Origin: Persicirhabdus sediminis
Lineage (GTDB): Bacteria > Verrucomicrobiota > Verrucomicrobiia > Verrucomicrobiales > Akkermansiaceae
Assembly: GCF_016595495.1 (NCBI RefSeq)
Contig: NZ_JAENIM010000044.1
Span: forward strand, 172,348-236,347
DNA length: 64,000 bases
Reading direction: 5' to 3'
This document shows positions 8,047 through 17,273 of the stretch, one piece after another. How positions within the stretch are numbered: the stretch's first letter is position 1; every line of letters starts with the position of its first letter. The translations under genes and the position numbers were made by a program. Under the pieces are notes generated by a model, which did no database searches, had not been told where the DNA came from, and saw only the letters and a program-made list of their open reading frames with translations.

Positions 8047-9595
8047 TGCGGGTAGTGGGTTCGGCCTGCGGCCTAAGGTGCGCTCCGCTGCAGGTACGGC
8101 CTGCGGCCTAAGGTCCGGGCTTCGCCCTAAGGTGCGCTGCGCTGCAAGTACGGGCTTCGCCTTGGAAGTTCTATCAAGTGTGCGGCATCTAGAGTGCGCG
8201 TGCTTTAGCACCGCTTTCAGCTGGCGAGACGGCTCCAGCTTTCTAAGGTTCGGGCTGCGCCCTGCAGGTGCGCTCCGCTGCAGGTACGGCCTGCGGCCTG
8301 CAAGTTCTCCCGCATTCGCGGGATGCAGGTGCGGACTTCGCCTTGGAAGTTCTATCAAGCGTGCGGCATCTAGAGTGCGCGTGCTTTAGCACCGCTTTCA
8401 GCTGGCGAGACGGCTCCAGCTTTCTAAGGTACGGGCTGCGCCCTGAAGGTGCGCTGCGCTGCAGGTGCGGCCTGCGTCCTGCAGGTTCTCCCGCATTCGC
8501 GGGATGCAGGTGCGGACTTCGCCTTGGAAGTTCTATCAAGCGTGCGGCATCTAGAGTGCGAGTGCTTTAGCACCGCTTTCAGCTGGTGAGACGGCTCCAG
8601 CTAGCACTCTACGTTCTAAGGTGCGGGCAGAAGGTACGGGCTTCGCCCTAAGGTGCGCTGCGCTGCAGGTACGGCCTTCGGCCTAAGGTCCGGGCTGTGC
8701 CCTGAAGGTGCGCTCCGCTGCAAGTACGGCCTGCGTCCTGCAGGTTCTCCCGCATTCGCGGGATGCAGGTACGGGCTTCGCCTTGGAAGCTCTATCAAGT
8801 GTGCGGCATCTAGAGTGCGCGTGCTTTAGCACCGCTTTTAGCTGGCGAGACGGCTCCAGCTTTCTAAGGTACGGGCTGTGCCCTAAAGTCCGCTGCGCTG
8901 CAAGTACGGGCTTCGCCCTAAGGTGCGCTGCGCTGCAGGTACGGCCTGCGGCCTAAGGTACGGGCTGTGCCCTGAAGGTGCGCTGCGCTGCAGGTGCGGA
9001 CTTCGTCCTGCAAGTTCTCCCGCATTCGCGGGATGCAGGTACGGGCTTCGCCTTGGATGCTCTATCAAGTGTGCGGCATCTAGAGTGCGCGTGCTTTAGC
9101 ACCGCTTTCAGCTGGCGAGACGGCTCCAGCTAGCTCTCTACGTTCTAAGGTGTTGCGGGCAGAAGGTACGGGCTGTGCCCTGCAGGTGCGCTGCGCTGCA
9201 AGTACGGCCTGCGGCCTAAGGTACGGGCTTCGCCCTAAGGTGCGCTGCGCTGCAAGTACGGCCTGCGGCCTAAGGTTCGGGCTGTGCCCTAAAGTCCGCT
9301 GCGCTGCAAGTACGGCCTGCGGCCTAAGGTGCGGGCCTCGCCCTGAAGGTGCGCTGCGCTGCAAGTACGGCCTGCGGCCTAAGGTACGGGCTTCGCCCTG
9401 AAGGTGCGCTACGCTGCAAGTACGGCCTGCGGCCTAAGGTACGGGCTTCGCCCTGAAGGTGCGCTGCGCTGCAAGTACGGCCTGCGGCCTAAGGTACGGG
9501 CTTCGCCCTGAAGGTGCGCTCCGCTGCAAGTACGGCCTGCGTCCTGCAGGTTCTCCCGCATTCGCGGGATGCAGGTACGGTCTAGCGGTCTAAGG
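8047..9595. repeat. composite array of mini-hairpin repeats
   Basis: About 1.55 kb built from 17-19-bp modules joined by an AAGGTAC or CAAGTAC connector. Each module has a small palindrome with a 3-4-base loop: GGGC-TTC-GCCC, GGCC-TGC-GGCC, GCG-CTG-CGC, GGGC-TGT-GCCC and CCCGC-ATTC-GCGGG. Embedded are five copies of a longer element (starting near 8163, 8345, 8526, 8788 and 9057) with GTGC-TTTA-GCAC and AGCTGG-N10-CCAGCT hairpins. The 3' third (about 9160-9545) is nearly pure module repetition. Stop-poor frames exist on both strands, but they change frame between modules and have no start signals. Not CRISPR: no constant repeat with unique spacers. Confidence 0.9.
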
Positions 9596-9654
9596 GTACA
9601 CAGCGCTCTATGGTTTTGGCGTCTATCGCCTGATACTAACGCCGCAGGCGTATC

Positions 9655-9707
9655 ACAGCCTAGCCTTGGGTAAGGCAGCCCAGAATGGGCAACGCAACCC
9701 AAGGGAA
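9655..9707 (-). repeat. dispersed palindromic element (CCTTGGGT/ACCCAAGG family)
   Basis: Outer arms CCTTGGGT and ACCCAAGG flank an inner GCCCA-GAA-TGGGC hairpin. On the minus strand it aligns with plus-strand copies near 62.87, 63.11 and 63.35 kb, where the arms are CCTAGGGT/ACCCTAGG. Arm and inner-stem differences are mostly paired. It sits among other mini-hairpins (ACGCC-GCA-GGCGT, GCACTCT-GAA-AGAGTGC) between the array and ribH. Confidence 0.75.
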
Positions 9708-9814
9708 AGCGCAGCGCAAAAGGCACTCTGAAAGAGTGCGTCAGCCGAGCGGTGAGGGAGTTAGTGAAGATTAGATACCTTCTCGCTGCCGCCTAGACAT
9801 TCGACCTATTTAGC

Positions 9815-10252
9815 TCAAATGCTCCTCAGCGTATTGATAAAACTGAGCGCTGAGCTGGCGACTTCTTTGCCTTTCACCTTGAGGTGTTGGGCAAAGAAAT
9901 CGATGTGATCTTGATGTTGGTGGAAATGGTGTGGGGTAAGCACTGCAGAGAATACCGGCACGCCAGTATCTAGCTGGATGCGCATGAATCCATCAATCAC
10001 AGCCTGAGTGACAAACTCGTGTCGATAGACACCAGCATCTATCATCAGGCCAAAGGCGATGACGCCATCGTAGCGGCCAGTTTCAGCCAGCTTTTTGGCC
10101 ATCAGAGGAAGTTCGAGACAGCCGGGAACTTTGAAATAGTCGACTTGTTGATCGGTATTGATTCCCTGAGCAGAGAGTTCGGTGAGGCAGCAATCTCTGG
10201 CTGCATCTAGCAGCTCAGCCTGCCATGAGGCGCTGATGATGGCGAGTTTCAT
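9815..10252 (-). CDS. ribH: 6,7-dimethyl-8-ribityllumazine synthase, RibH2 type
   Basis: 145 residues. Lumazine synthase condenses dihydroxybutanone phosphate with the ribityl-aminouracil to give the riboflavin precursor. Motifs are VPGCLELPLMAK (substrate loop), AFGLMIDAGVYRHEFV and SAVLTPHHFHQHQDH. The last two are characteristic of the type II enzymes (Brucella/Mesorhizobium RibH2) rather than the common type I form with a GxTxHFDYV segment. The start is 9 bases after the batD stop, so it appears to be the last gene of the Bat operon. A hairpin-rich region follows. Confidence 0.87.
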   Translation of the reverse strand: MKLAIISASWQAELLDAARDCCLTELSAQGINTDQQVDYFKVPGCLELPLMAKKLAETGRYDGVIAFGLMIDAGVYRHEFVTQAVIDGFMRIQLDTGVPVFSAVLTPHHFHQHQDHIDFFAQHLKVKGKEVASSALSFINTLRSI

Positions 10253-10261
10253 GGGAAATAG

Positions 10262-12721
10262 TTAGTTTGAAGTTGATTCTAGCATGAGCAGTTGGTCAGC
10301 TGGAATCCAGCCAATTTCGCCATTCGCCAGTTCCACATAATTCCATTCACCGCGCTGGGTGATGATTTTCACTAAGCTGGCAGCCGGCGCGTCAATCTGC
10401 GTACGTGCCGATTGGGCAAAGGGCTGGCTAAATAGACTGGCTGTATCTGCCAAAATGGCTTGCTCAGAATAGCGAGCTAGCTGGTGGTCGTCTGGGAAAT
10501 AATGGTAGCTAGCTGCTGCGGCCACTGCGATGGACGGGCACAGGATCATCAGCGCCAGACAGGTATTGGTTTTCCAGCCGCCAGGACGGTAAGCAAAACG
10601 AATGAAGGCCGCAATCGCGGTGAGCCAAACCATGGCAATAGTTAGGGCGAGGTAAACCTGTGGGGTGAGCCGAGTGAGCTCGTTAGTAAATGCGTGGTGG
10701 CTGGGCACGATGGCTTCTTGTTGGTGCTCGAGGTACTTCAGGTTGTGCCTCGCTTCGCGGTAGTTAGGGGCGATGTGTAGTGCGCGTCGCCACGCCAGCG
10801 CTGCCTGAGCTGGTTGCTCTAACCTGTAGTGGATGTTGCCAATTTTATAATAAAGCGATGCCAGTTCAGCGGGTTTGTTAGTTTCAGCAAGCTGCTGTTT
10901 GGCGGTCTCTAGCGCTTGGTTGAATTGTTTTTCTTGGTAGCTAGTATCGATGGTATTTTCACTAGCTTGCAGCTGTGGCTGGCTGATACCGAAGGCAAAT
11001 AAAATGGCGCCGGCGATGAGCCCGCGCTGAATGGCACGGTTGATCGTTTTGATGATTTGGCCTTTTTTGGCGGCGTCTACTGGCTGATCTTCTTGCTCTA
11101 GCTGGAAGCATAGCAGGTCGCGCTGTTGGATGATTTCAGCCAGCTCTTGGTTAGCTTCCTCAGCTAGCTGCTTTGCATCTACCTTGGTTTCGATGATGCG
11201 GGCGGCCTCGCGGTACAGCTCGGCTTGCTTATTCAGCTTGCCTAGCTGGCGCATGTTTTTTTGCAGCGCTCTGGCTTCGCTTTGGTTGAGCTGGTACTGT
11301 TGGTATTTTCTAGCGGCGATGCCGGCGGCAAGTACGAGCACGACAAGCAGTGGCGCGATGTTCCACCACCAGCGCGGCTGGATGATGAGCGGGGCGCTGG
11401 CGGAGATGCTGAGGATGTCGCGTAACTCACTGGCTGGCGTGCTAAGATCGCCAGTTGGTACAACGATCTGTGGCGCTTCGCCGAGTAATGAAATAGGAAT
11501 TTCTGGCGCTAAGGCAGTGTGATAGTTTTTTGTTTCTGGATCAAAATAATGCAGCTGATAGGCGGGGATGGATTTGACTAACTCTAGCGGACGCATCAGC
11601 TGGCGGAACTGGCTGTGACCATCTAGCTGGCGGCGTTCTTGGTTGCGCTGGGTGCGTGAGCTATCGATGACATTCCAGCTCTCACCGTCGAGTTGCTCTG
11701 GGCATTTGATTGAGTCTAGGTTGCCTTCACCGCTGACGATGATGTCTACGGCAACGGTGGCATCGCTGTTATAGACTTGCTTGGGGGTGCTGGTCTCGAT
11801 GGAAAATCGGCCAACGGCACCGCTGAAACCATCTGGTGCGCCAGCTGGAAGTGGCAGCACGGTGAACTCTAATGGATCGAGAGCGTATTCGTTAGTGACC
11901 TCTGTGCTGCGCAAAAAACCTCGCCCGTCTCTGTAGCGGTGACGGGTGATGACCTTGAGCTCGGATGGCCCAAAGGTGGCCTTGCCCGGCTGGATGCCTT
12001 GCACGTTAGTGTGAAACTCTATGGTATTGTAACGTTCATTGTCGTAGATCAGCTCACTGATTTCTGACTGGCGAGATTGGCTGAAGCGCCATGCGGCACA
12101 GTTTTGTTTTTCGCCGGTTGGTGGCTCCAGTGCTGCCATGCGCAGGCTGCTAGGTTTGTAGAGCTTGAATGTTAGTGGTGAATACTCGCCTTGGTAGAGT
12201 TCGTCTTTATCCAGAAACATGCCCGCCAAGATGGCTGGACCATCTGCTGGGGTAGGGAAGGAGACCAGCTCTGAGCCATCGTGAACGGTGAAGTTGATAG
12301 ATGGTGTGGCTAATACCTGACCGGTGCTCTGCAGCTGGAAAGGTGGTAGCGTATAGTCTCCCGGTTCAACCGCAGATATAGTGTAGACGAGGTAGTGGGT
12401 GGTGGTGAATCCGCCAAAACCGCCTGAGGTCTGGGTGCCTACGTGTTGGAAGTTGATGGCTAGGCCGTCGACTTGTGGTGTGGCTGGACGACTTTGCAGG
12501 CGGCCATTTTGCACGCTGAGAAATAGATAGGCGCGCTCCCCGGGAATGAGGTGTTTTGTTGTTAGGTTGGCGGTGGCAAATGGCTGTCTATCTTTGGCCA
12601 CGGCGCCAGCAGCTAGGATGAGGCTGATTGCGCAGATTATCAGCGTTGCTAGCTGGCTGGAAAATGGCGACAGCTGGTAATGGTTAGCCTTGGCTGGTGT
12701 GTGTGCGGAAATCAATGACAT
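10262..12721 (-). CDS. BatD-like oxygen-tolerance protein with TPR and SH3 domains
   Basis: 819 residues. The N-terminal hydrophobic segment (about 26-42) is a signal or anchor. Then comes the BatD immunoglobulin-like region (residues about 50-440), with repeated statements of the type ERAYLFLSVQNG and FSIETSTPKQVYNSDATV. A transmembrane helix lies near 450-470 and charged helical material follows. Further on are TPR units (LASLYYKIGNIHYRLEQPAQAALAWRRAL), two more membrane segments and a C-terminal SH3-like domain (RGEWNYVELANGEIGWIPADQL). Such proteins work with membrane VWA proteins of the Bat/MoxR type in the envelope. It lies 48 bases after the Bat VWA gene and 9 before ribH. Confidence 0.85.
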   Translation of the reverse strand: MSLISAHTPAKANHYQLSPFSSQLATLIICAISLILAAGAVAKDRQPFATANLTTKHLIPGERAYLFLSVQNGRLQSRPATPQVDGLAINFQHVGTQTSGGFGGFTTTHYLVYTISAVEPGDYTLPPFQLQSTGQVLATPSINFTVHDGSELVSFPTPADGPAILAGMFLDKDELYQGEYSPLTFKLYKPSSLRMAALEPPTGEKQNCAAWRFSQSRQSEISELIYDNERYNTIEFHTNVQGIQPGKATFGPSELKVITRHRYRDGRGFLRSTEVTNEYALDPLEFTVLPLPAGAPDGFSGAVGRFSIETSTPKQVYNSDATVAVDIIVSGEGNLDSIKCPEQLDGESWNVIDSSRTQRNQERRQLDGHSQFRQLMRPLELVKSIPAYQLHYFDPETKNYHTALAPEIPISLLGEAPQIVVPTGDLSTPASELRDILSISASAPLIIQPRWWWNIAPLLVVLVLAAGIAARKYQQYQLNQSEARALQKNMRQLGKLNKQAELYREAARIIETKVDAKQLAEEANQELAEIIQQRDLLCFQLEQEDQPVDAAKKGQIIKTINRAIQRGLIAGAILFAFGISQPQLQASENTIDTSYQEKQFNQALETAKQQLAETNKPAELASLYYKIGNIHYRLEQPAQAALAWRRALHIAPNYREARHNLKYLEHQQEAIVPSHHAFTNELTRLTPQVYLALTIAMVWLTAIAAFIRFAYRPGGWKTNTCLALMILCPSIAVAAAASYHYFPDDHQLARYSEQAILADTASLFSQPFAQSARTQIDAPAASLVKIITQRGEWNYVELANGEIGWIPADQLLMLESTSN

Positions 12722-12769
12722 AGCATTTTGTAAAAAAAAATAATGGATGGCTGGAGCCGGCTGGTTATT

Positions 12770-15091
12770 TTACCAGTCTTGTTTTGGCTGGCGCTGCCAT
12801 CGGTTGCGTCGTCTGATAGGTTTGGTTTCTAAATCAGAGTTGGCCTCGAGTATTTGCCGAGCATGCTCGCGGGCGGCTTCCATTTCTTGCTCAGAGAGCT
12901 GGCGCGCCTCCATGCCTTGCTGACCGTCTTGTTGTTGGCCTTCTTGCCCTTCTCCCTGCTGCTCTTGGCCTTGTTGGTTTTGTTGTTGCCCCTCTTGTCC
13001 TTCTTGTTGCTGGCCGTCTTGTTGTTGTCCCTCTTGGTCTTCTTGCTGATCGCCCTCTTGGCCTTCTTGTTGATCTTGATTCTGTTGATCTTGATTCTGC
13101 TGATCTTGATTCTGCTGATCTTGGTTCTGCTGATCTTGATTCTGTTGATCCTGATTCTGCTGATCTTGGTTCTGCTGATCCTGATTCTGTTGATCTTGAT
13201 TCTGCTGATCTTGGTTCTGCTGATCTTGATTCTGCTGATCTTGGTTCTGCTGATCTTGGTTCTGTTGATCTTGGTTCTGTTGATCTTGGTTCTGTTGATC
13301 TTGATCCTGCTGATCTTGAGGGTTTTCCATCTCCTCTTGAACCTTGGTATTTTTAAGCAACTGCAGCCATTTTTCTACCTCTTTGGCATTGGTGGCAGCG
13401 GCGCTGTGGCTGGCATTTAGCTGGCTGGATTGTTGGTATTGCTGCAGCGCGCTCTCCCATAGGCCGATGAGCTCTTTGGTGCCTTCGCCCTTGTTGTCCT
13501 TAGCATCTTTGGTGACAAATTCAGTGAATGCTTCAGCTGGTTTGCTGAGGTCTTTGACGCCAATCCTCTGCCACCCCTGAAGGAAGAGTGTATTGCCGAG
13601 GTTGTAATAAGATTCGGATTGCAGCTGATTATTCTGGCTGAGCAGTGATCTGGAAAATGAATCTGCGGCGGATCGTAAGTCGCCTAACTTGTAGTGAGCT
13701 GTACCCTCGGCAAAATCAATCTGCGCACGGCGCTCGGCGTTGCCTAAGTCGTTAGCTTCAGCTAGCAGGCTGAGCGCTAGCTGGTAGTCTTGTTTTTCTA
13801 ATGCGGCTTTGGCGGCGACGACTTTTCCCGCAGCATGGGCCGGCTGGCTAGTGGCTGCTAGGGTGATGCCTGCTATAGCCAAGGCGCTGAGAATTGGCTT
13901 TTTGTTAGCTTTTCTGGCTGGCTGGGCTGGTGCGTCTGGCTGGCCGCGACGCGCGAAGCTCATAGTGGCGAGCACGGAGAGGAAAAGCAGGATGACGGCG
14001 GGCAGCAATGCCCATTGGTAGCGCTCTAGCGGGATGGTGCGCACACGGTCTTTTTCTTCTTCGGCATCAATGGCGGAGATTGCCTGAGTGATTTGTTTTA
14101 CCGTATCTGCAGTGGCTCCCATGAATGGTCCACCAGAGGCGGCGGCGAGTTCATTGAGTGGGCTAACTTCCATTTTACTGAGTACTGTCTGGCCACGGAA
14201 ATCGCGGAATTTACCATCGCGCTGGCGCGGATCAGGAATGATGCCACCGCGCTCGGTGCCTACAGCCACGCTGCAGATGAGGTGTGAGCTCTCGCGGATT
14301 TGTTTGATGGTGGAGTCGATGTTTTCTGAGTAATCTTCCCCGTCGCCAATGATGACAAGCGCATTGCGCGAGTGGCCGGATTTTTTAAAACTATCCATCG
14401 CCATTTCTACCATGCGGTCCATGTTGCTGCCGCCCATCGGGATGTAGTCGGTATCTAGCTGGCTGATGGTTTCGCGCACCGCATTGTGGTCGATAGTGAG
14501 CGGCGCAATGATCATGGACTCGCCAGCGTAGACCATCACGCCAACACGATCTTGTGGGCTGGCGGCTAGAAGTTCTAGGGCGATGGCTTTGGCGGCTTCC
14601 AAACGATTTGGCGAAACATCTTCCACGAGCATGGACCGCGATGTGTCGATGCTGATCATGATGTTGCGCGAGCGCGTGGTAGATGTGACTTCCTCGTGAC
14701 CGTGGAATGGGCGTGCCATCGTTAGGCAGAGCAGGGCAAATCCACATAGCGCAAGGGTGAATGCTAACCATTTCATGAAGGGGGGCCGGCGTTTGACCAA
14801 ACGGTCACGTAGACGCGGGGCGACGAGTGAGAGCCAGGCTTTGCTTTGTTTGCGCGCAGCGATGACCGCGACCACGATGATCAGTGGTATGGCTGCTAGC
14901 GCGATAAACCAATTGGGCTCGGCGAATTGTATATAGGTGCTATCGATGGGCGGAAAATAGAACCCATTTGGCAAAATGCCAAAGGAGAAATTTGTTTTGC
15001 TAGATATTTTCTTCACCACGGCTAGCTGGAGGCGCTGAGCGGTGCGGCTAATGAGTTGACCAGAGCTGGTGTGAGGGCTAGTTTCGCCCAC
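12770..15091 (-). CDS. Bat VWA protein fused to a TPR/BatC-like Q-rich tail
   Basis: 773 residues. Two membrane helices (about 62-80 and 106-126) precede a von Willebrand A domain with an intact MIDAS motif DTSRS (Asp149, Ser151, Ser153). A third membrane helix near 365-385 and a second signal-like helix ending in AHA (about 395-420) precede TPR repeats. The tail is low-complexity Gln/Asp/Asn then Gln/Gly/Glu, with about 15 DQQNQ pentapeptides, and a basic C-terminus. This looks like BatB and BatC joined. The ATG at 15091 gives an unusual 40-residue leader; a later TTG/GTG start is possible. First gene of the bat-batD-ribH cluster. Confidence 0.85.
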   Translation of the reverse strand: MGETSPHTSSGQLISRTAQRLQLAVVKKISSKTNFSFGILPNGFYFPPIDSTYIQFAEPNWFIALAAIPLIIVVAVIAARKQSKAWLSLVAPRLRDRLVKRRPPFMKWLAFTLALCGFALLCLTMARPFHGHEEVTSTTRSRNIMISIDTSRSMLVEDVSPNRLEAAKAIALELLAASPQDRVGVMVYAGESMIIAPLTIDHNAVRETISQLDTDYIPMGGSNMDRMVEMAMDSFKKSGHSRNALVIIGDGEDYSENIDSTIKQIRESSHLICSVAVGTERGGIIPDPRQRDGKFRDFRGQTVLSKMEVSPLNELAAASGGPFMGATADTVKQITQAISAIDAEEEKDRVRTIPLERYQWALLPAVILLFLSVLATMSFARRGQPDAPAQPARKANKKPILSALAIAGITLAATSQPAHAAGKVVAAKAALEKQDYQLALSLLAEANDLGNAERRAQIDFAEGTAHYKLGDLRSAADSFSRSLLSQNNQLQSESYYNLGNTLFLQGWQRIGVKDLSKPAEAFTEFVTKDAKDNKGEGTKELIGLWESALQQYQQSSQLNASHSAAATNAKEVEKWLQLLKNTKVQEEMENPQDQQDQDQQNQDQQNQDQQNQDQQNQDQQNQDQQNQDQQNQDQQNQDQQNQDQQNQDQQNQDQQNQDQQNQDQQNQDQQNQDQQEGQEGDQQEDQEGQQQDGQQQEGQEGQQQNQQGQEQQGEGQEGQQQDGQQGMEARQLSEQEMEAAREHARQILEANSDLETKPIRRRNRWQRQPKQDW
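13070..13315. repeat. in-gene 15-bp tandem repeat encoding DQQNQ
   Basis: About 15-16 copies of a 15-bp unit (plus strand TGATCTTGATTCTGC with T/C and A/G variation). The period is a multiple of three, so copy-number changes keep the frame and alter only the length of the hydrophilic tail. The opposite strand reads as Leu/Ile repeats but is a shadow. Confidence 0.9.
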
Positions 15092-15132
15092 CTGTCAGCC
15101 GGCCCATACAGCTGGCAGGCAACTAGCTGAAA

Positions 15133-16152
15133 ATGATAGAAATACCAACACATACCAAGGGGGGGAGAAAGATCTCGTGGCCGAAGCGACAAAGGCTGAA
15201 GGGCGAATGGCTAGGGCTTCATGCGCTGGTAGCTATCGGTGGAGCATTGCCATTTTGGGCGCTCAAACCAGTGGCTGATTTCCTCGGAGGCATTGGTTAT
15301 CGTGTGGATCGCCGGGGCCGTGAGCGTGCGCTGGAAAACCTGCAAGTCGCCTTTGCCAATCGTTTTGATGAAAACGAACGTAAAGATATGATTTTGCGCA
15401 GTTACCGCGAGTTTGCGCTGACCTTTTTGCAGCTGTTTTGGTCGCCTAATGTGACCCACGAGAATTATCAAAAATACATCGATATCGAACTGGAAGATGA
15501 AGCGGCGACACAAAAGGCGCTAGATGAAGGGGCCATCTGGATGACCCCGCATTACGCTAACTTTGAGTGGACGGCTCTGGCAGCATCTTGCATGGGAGCC
15601 AAACTAACGATCATTGCGGAGGATTTTAAAAACCCTAGCCTGACAGATATTTTTAAGAACGTTAGGCAGAGTTCTGGTCACGAAATTATTTCCCAAGATA
15701 GAGCCATGATCAAGCTGCTGAAAACTCTCAAACGTCACGATCATTGCGCCTTCCTAGCAGACCTTAATGTGCCAGTAAATAGCGCGTCAACCATCGTTGA
15801 GTATTTTGGTTTGAAAGTGTCTGTGCCGCTTTTACAGGCATTGTTAGCTACGCGCACAGGAGCTCCAGTAGTTCCATCTATTTCGCGATTTGACGACACC
15901 GGGCGCAACCAGCTACTAGTGCTGAAACCGATGTATTTTGCCAAAGGAGCGGACCTCCAGCAGGTCACTCAGCAGATCTGGGATGTGCTGGAACCACATA
16001 TTTCTCAAGATCCAGCACCGTGGATGTGGATGTACAAACATTGGCGCTATCTATCCAAATGGAAAAGTGATTCATACCCGAGCTATGCTAGGCGGAATGA
16101 TGATTTCAGCGCCAAAGAAGAAGAAATCTTTGGCCAGCCAGTCGACAGCTAA
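15133..16152 (+). CDS. LpxL/HtrB-like lysophospholipid/lipid A acyltransferase
   Basis: 339 residues. Family features are a hydrophobic helix near residues 30-50, the RGRERALENLQVAF segment, and the catalytic HX4(D/E) motif as HYANFE near residue 138. GAPVVPSISRF follows, and WMWMYKHWRYLSKWK near the C-terminus corresponds to the family's conserved W-H-RW element. It would add a fatty acyl chain to lipid A at the inner membrane. Divergent from the Bat operon, with only about 40 bases between starts. A second acyltransferase lies at 22075. Confidence 0.85.
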   Translation: MIEIPTHTKGGRKISWPKRQRLKGEWLGLHALVAIGGALPFWALKPVADFLGGIGYRVDRRGRERALENLQVAFANRFDENERKDMILRSYREFALTFLQLFWSPNVTHENYQKYIDIELEDEAATQKALDEGAIWMTPHYANFEWTALAASCMGAKLTIIAEDFKNPSLTDIFKNVRQSSGHEIISQDRAMIKLLKTLKRHDHCAFLADLNVPVNSASTIVEYFGLKVSVPLLQALLATRTGAPVVPSISRFDDTGRNQLLVLKPMYFAKGADLQQVTQQIWDVLEPHISQDPAPWMWMYKHWRYLSKWKSDSYPSYARRNDDFSAKEEEIFGQPVDS

Positions 16153-16189
16153 CTAGCTGGTAATGACGCATAAATCGGTGGCATCTGTC

Positions 16190-16235
16190 AGCATGACGTA
16201 AATTACGCATTGACGTAATATTGACATCATTGGAC
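16190..16235 (+). promoter_or_regulatory. TGACGTAA repeats upstream of the amidase gene
   Basis: Two direct TGACGTAA copies and a third TTGACAT-like element lie within about 40 bases. The first reads partly as a palindrome (GACGTAAATTACG). The arrangement resembles a transcription-factor site overlapping a promoter about 40 bases before the ATG at 16264; the factor is unknown. Confidence 0.35.
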
Positions 16236-16263
16236 TATGGTCTAGCTGTGGGCTCGATTTAAC

Positions 16264-16881
16264 ATGAATTTCTATCACTCCATTACTTATTCGATTTATC
16301 TGGCACTGGCCAGTTTGATGCTAGCATCTGGGCAACTGGACGCTCGCAATTTTGATCGTGTGATTCTGGATCCTGGCCATGGCGGCAGTGATAAAGGCTG
16401 CCTGTGGGGCGGCGTGCGTGAGAAAGAAATGACGCTCAAGCTGGCCAAAAAAGTGGAGTCTCGGCTCAAGGCTAACGGCGTTCCCGTTGTGATGACGCGG
16501 CGCAGTGATCTATTTGTTTCGCTCCAGCGCCGTGCTTACATTTCCACTCGCTATCGCAATGCTATTTTCGTTAGCCTTCACTACAATGCCCATACCAATA
16601 CTTCAGTCTACGGATTGGAGTCGTTTTACTACAGCCCAGAAGGGAAAAAGTTAGCCACACCAATTCACCGTGAGCTACAAAAGCGATTCAACCTCAAGGA
16701 TAGAGGCATTCGCAAAAAAGATTTCTACGTGCTGCGCAAGACTGCTTGTCCTGCCGCATTGATAGAAGTCGCCTACCTCAGCAATCCTGCTGAGCGCCGC
16801 CGCTTCAGTTCAGAAGCATTCCAGTGGCGTGTTGCCCGCGCCATCGCTTATGGCATCCTGCAGTATCGTAAGATGCCTTAG
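16264..16881 (+). CDS. N-acetylmuramoyl-L-alanine amidase (Amidase_3)
   Basis: 205 residues with an N-terminal signal peptide (about 1-25). The zinc amidase fold is evident from ILDPGHGGSDKG (first His ligand), REKEMTLKLA (Glu ligand), SLHYNAH (second His ligand) and the C-terminal LIEVAYLSNPAE containing the catalytic Glu. It would cut the amide bond between MurNAc and the peptide stem in the periplasm. It has no AMIN or SPOR domain, so it is a minimal amidase. Confidence 0.9.
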   Translation: MNFYHSITYSIYLALASLMLASGQLDARNFDRVILDPGHGGSDKGCLWGGVREKEMTLKLAKKVESRLKANGVPVVMTRRSDLFVSLQRRAYISTRYRNAIFVSLHYNAHTNTSVYGLESFYYSPEGKKLATPIHRELQKRFNLKDRGIRKKDFYVLRKTACPAALIEVAYLSNPAERRRFSSEAFQWRVARAIAYGILQYRKMP

Positions 16882-17159
16882 TTAGATTGTTGGAAATCAA
16901 GTTATCTGTTTGAAACAGCGAGGCTAAATCGTTTTTCCTTAGCTAAGCACTCTGCCCAACGATGTAGAGCTTTATCAATCTCGGGGTTTGTTATTGCCTA
17001 ACTAGTTGATGTAAAGCTGCTTGAGGTGATTGCTCTGGTGAACGCATCGAGCGATTCTGTCAGCTTCCGTTAGAAAATGCAGCATGATGCATTTTTAGTA
17101 TTTTCGCTTTAATTGTTTGCCTGCTAACTGACTTTCGTTAGTGGGTTTATTGTATCTAT
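16882..17159. other. intergenic region without a recognised gene
   Basis: A+T-rich spacer between the amidase and the large secreted protein. No tRNA-like fold, no open frame of note and no strong terminator were seen. The only signal is the promoter-like pair just downstream. Confidence 0.5.
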
Positions 17160-17190
17160 TTGACACCCAAACGGCATATCTGTATGTCAA
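17160..17190 (+). promoter_or_regulatory. candidate promoter overlapping a TTGACA/TGTCAA inverted repeat
   Basis: A perfect TTGACA -35 box (17160-17165) is followed after 17 bases by TATGTC. The two ends also form an inverted repeat TTGACA...TGTCAA spanning the promoter, a place where a dimeric regulator could bind. A GGGGGG Shine-Dalgarno-like run precedes the ATG at 17274. Confidence 0.45.
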
Positions 17191-17273
17191 ATTTTACTAG
17201 TATTATGGATAGGATATTTACATCTGTAATCAGCAATTCTTCCTAACAATCAGGGGGGTAAAGAGACAGATCT

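Noticed and set aside
8047..9595. CRISPR array
   Set aside because: No constant 24-40-bp repeat with unique spacers of constant length, and no cas genes in the window.
8038..9726. Overlapping stop-poor frames on both strands of the hairpin array, with repeated RSPYL and PQAVLAA-like peptides
   Set aside because: Modules of 17, 18 and 19 bases shift the frame repeatedly, no ribosome-binding sites are seen, and both strands are equally open, which GC-rich palindromes produce automatically.
12854..13420. Long plus-strand frame of Leu/Ile/Val repeats, looking like a membrane protein
   Set aside because: It is the antisense of the DQQNQ-coding tandem repeat in the Bat gene; the other strand has domains, a start and operon context.
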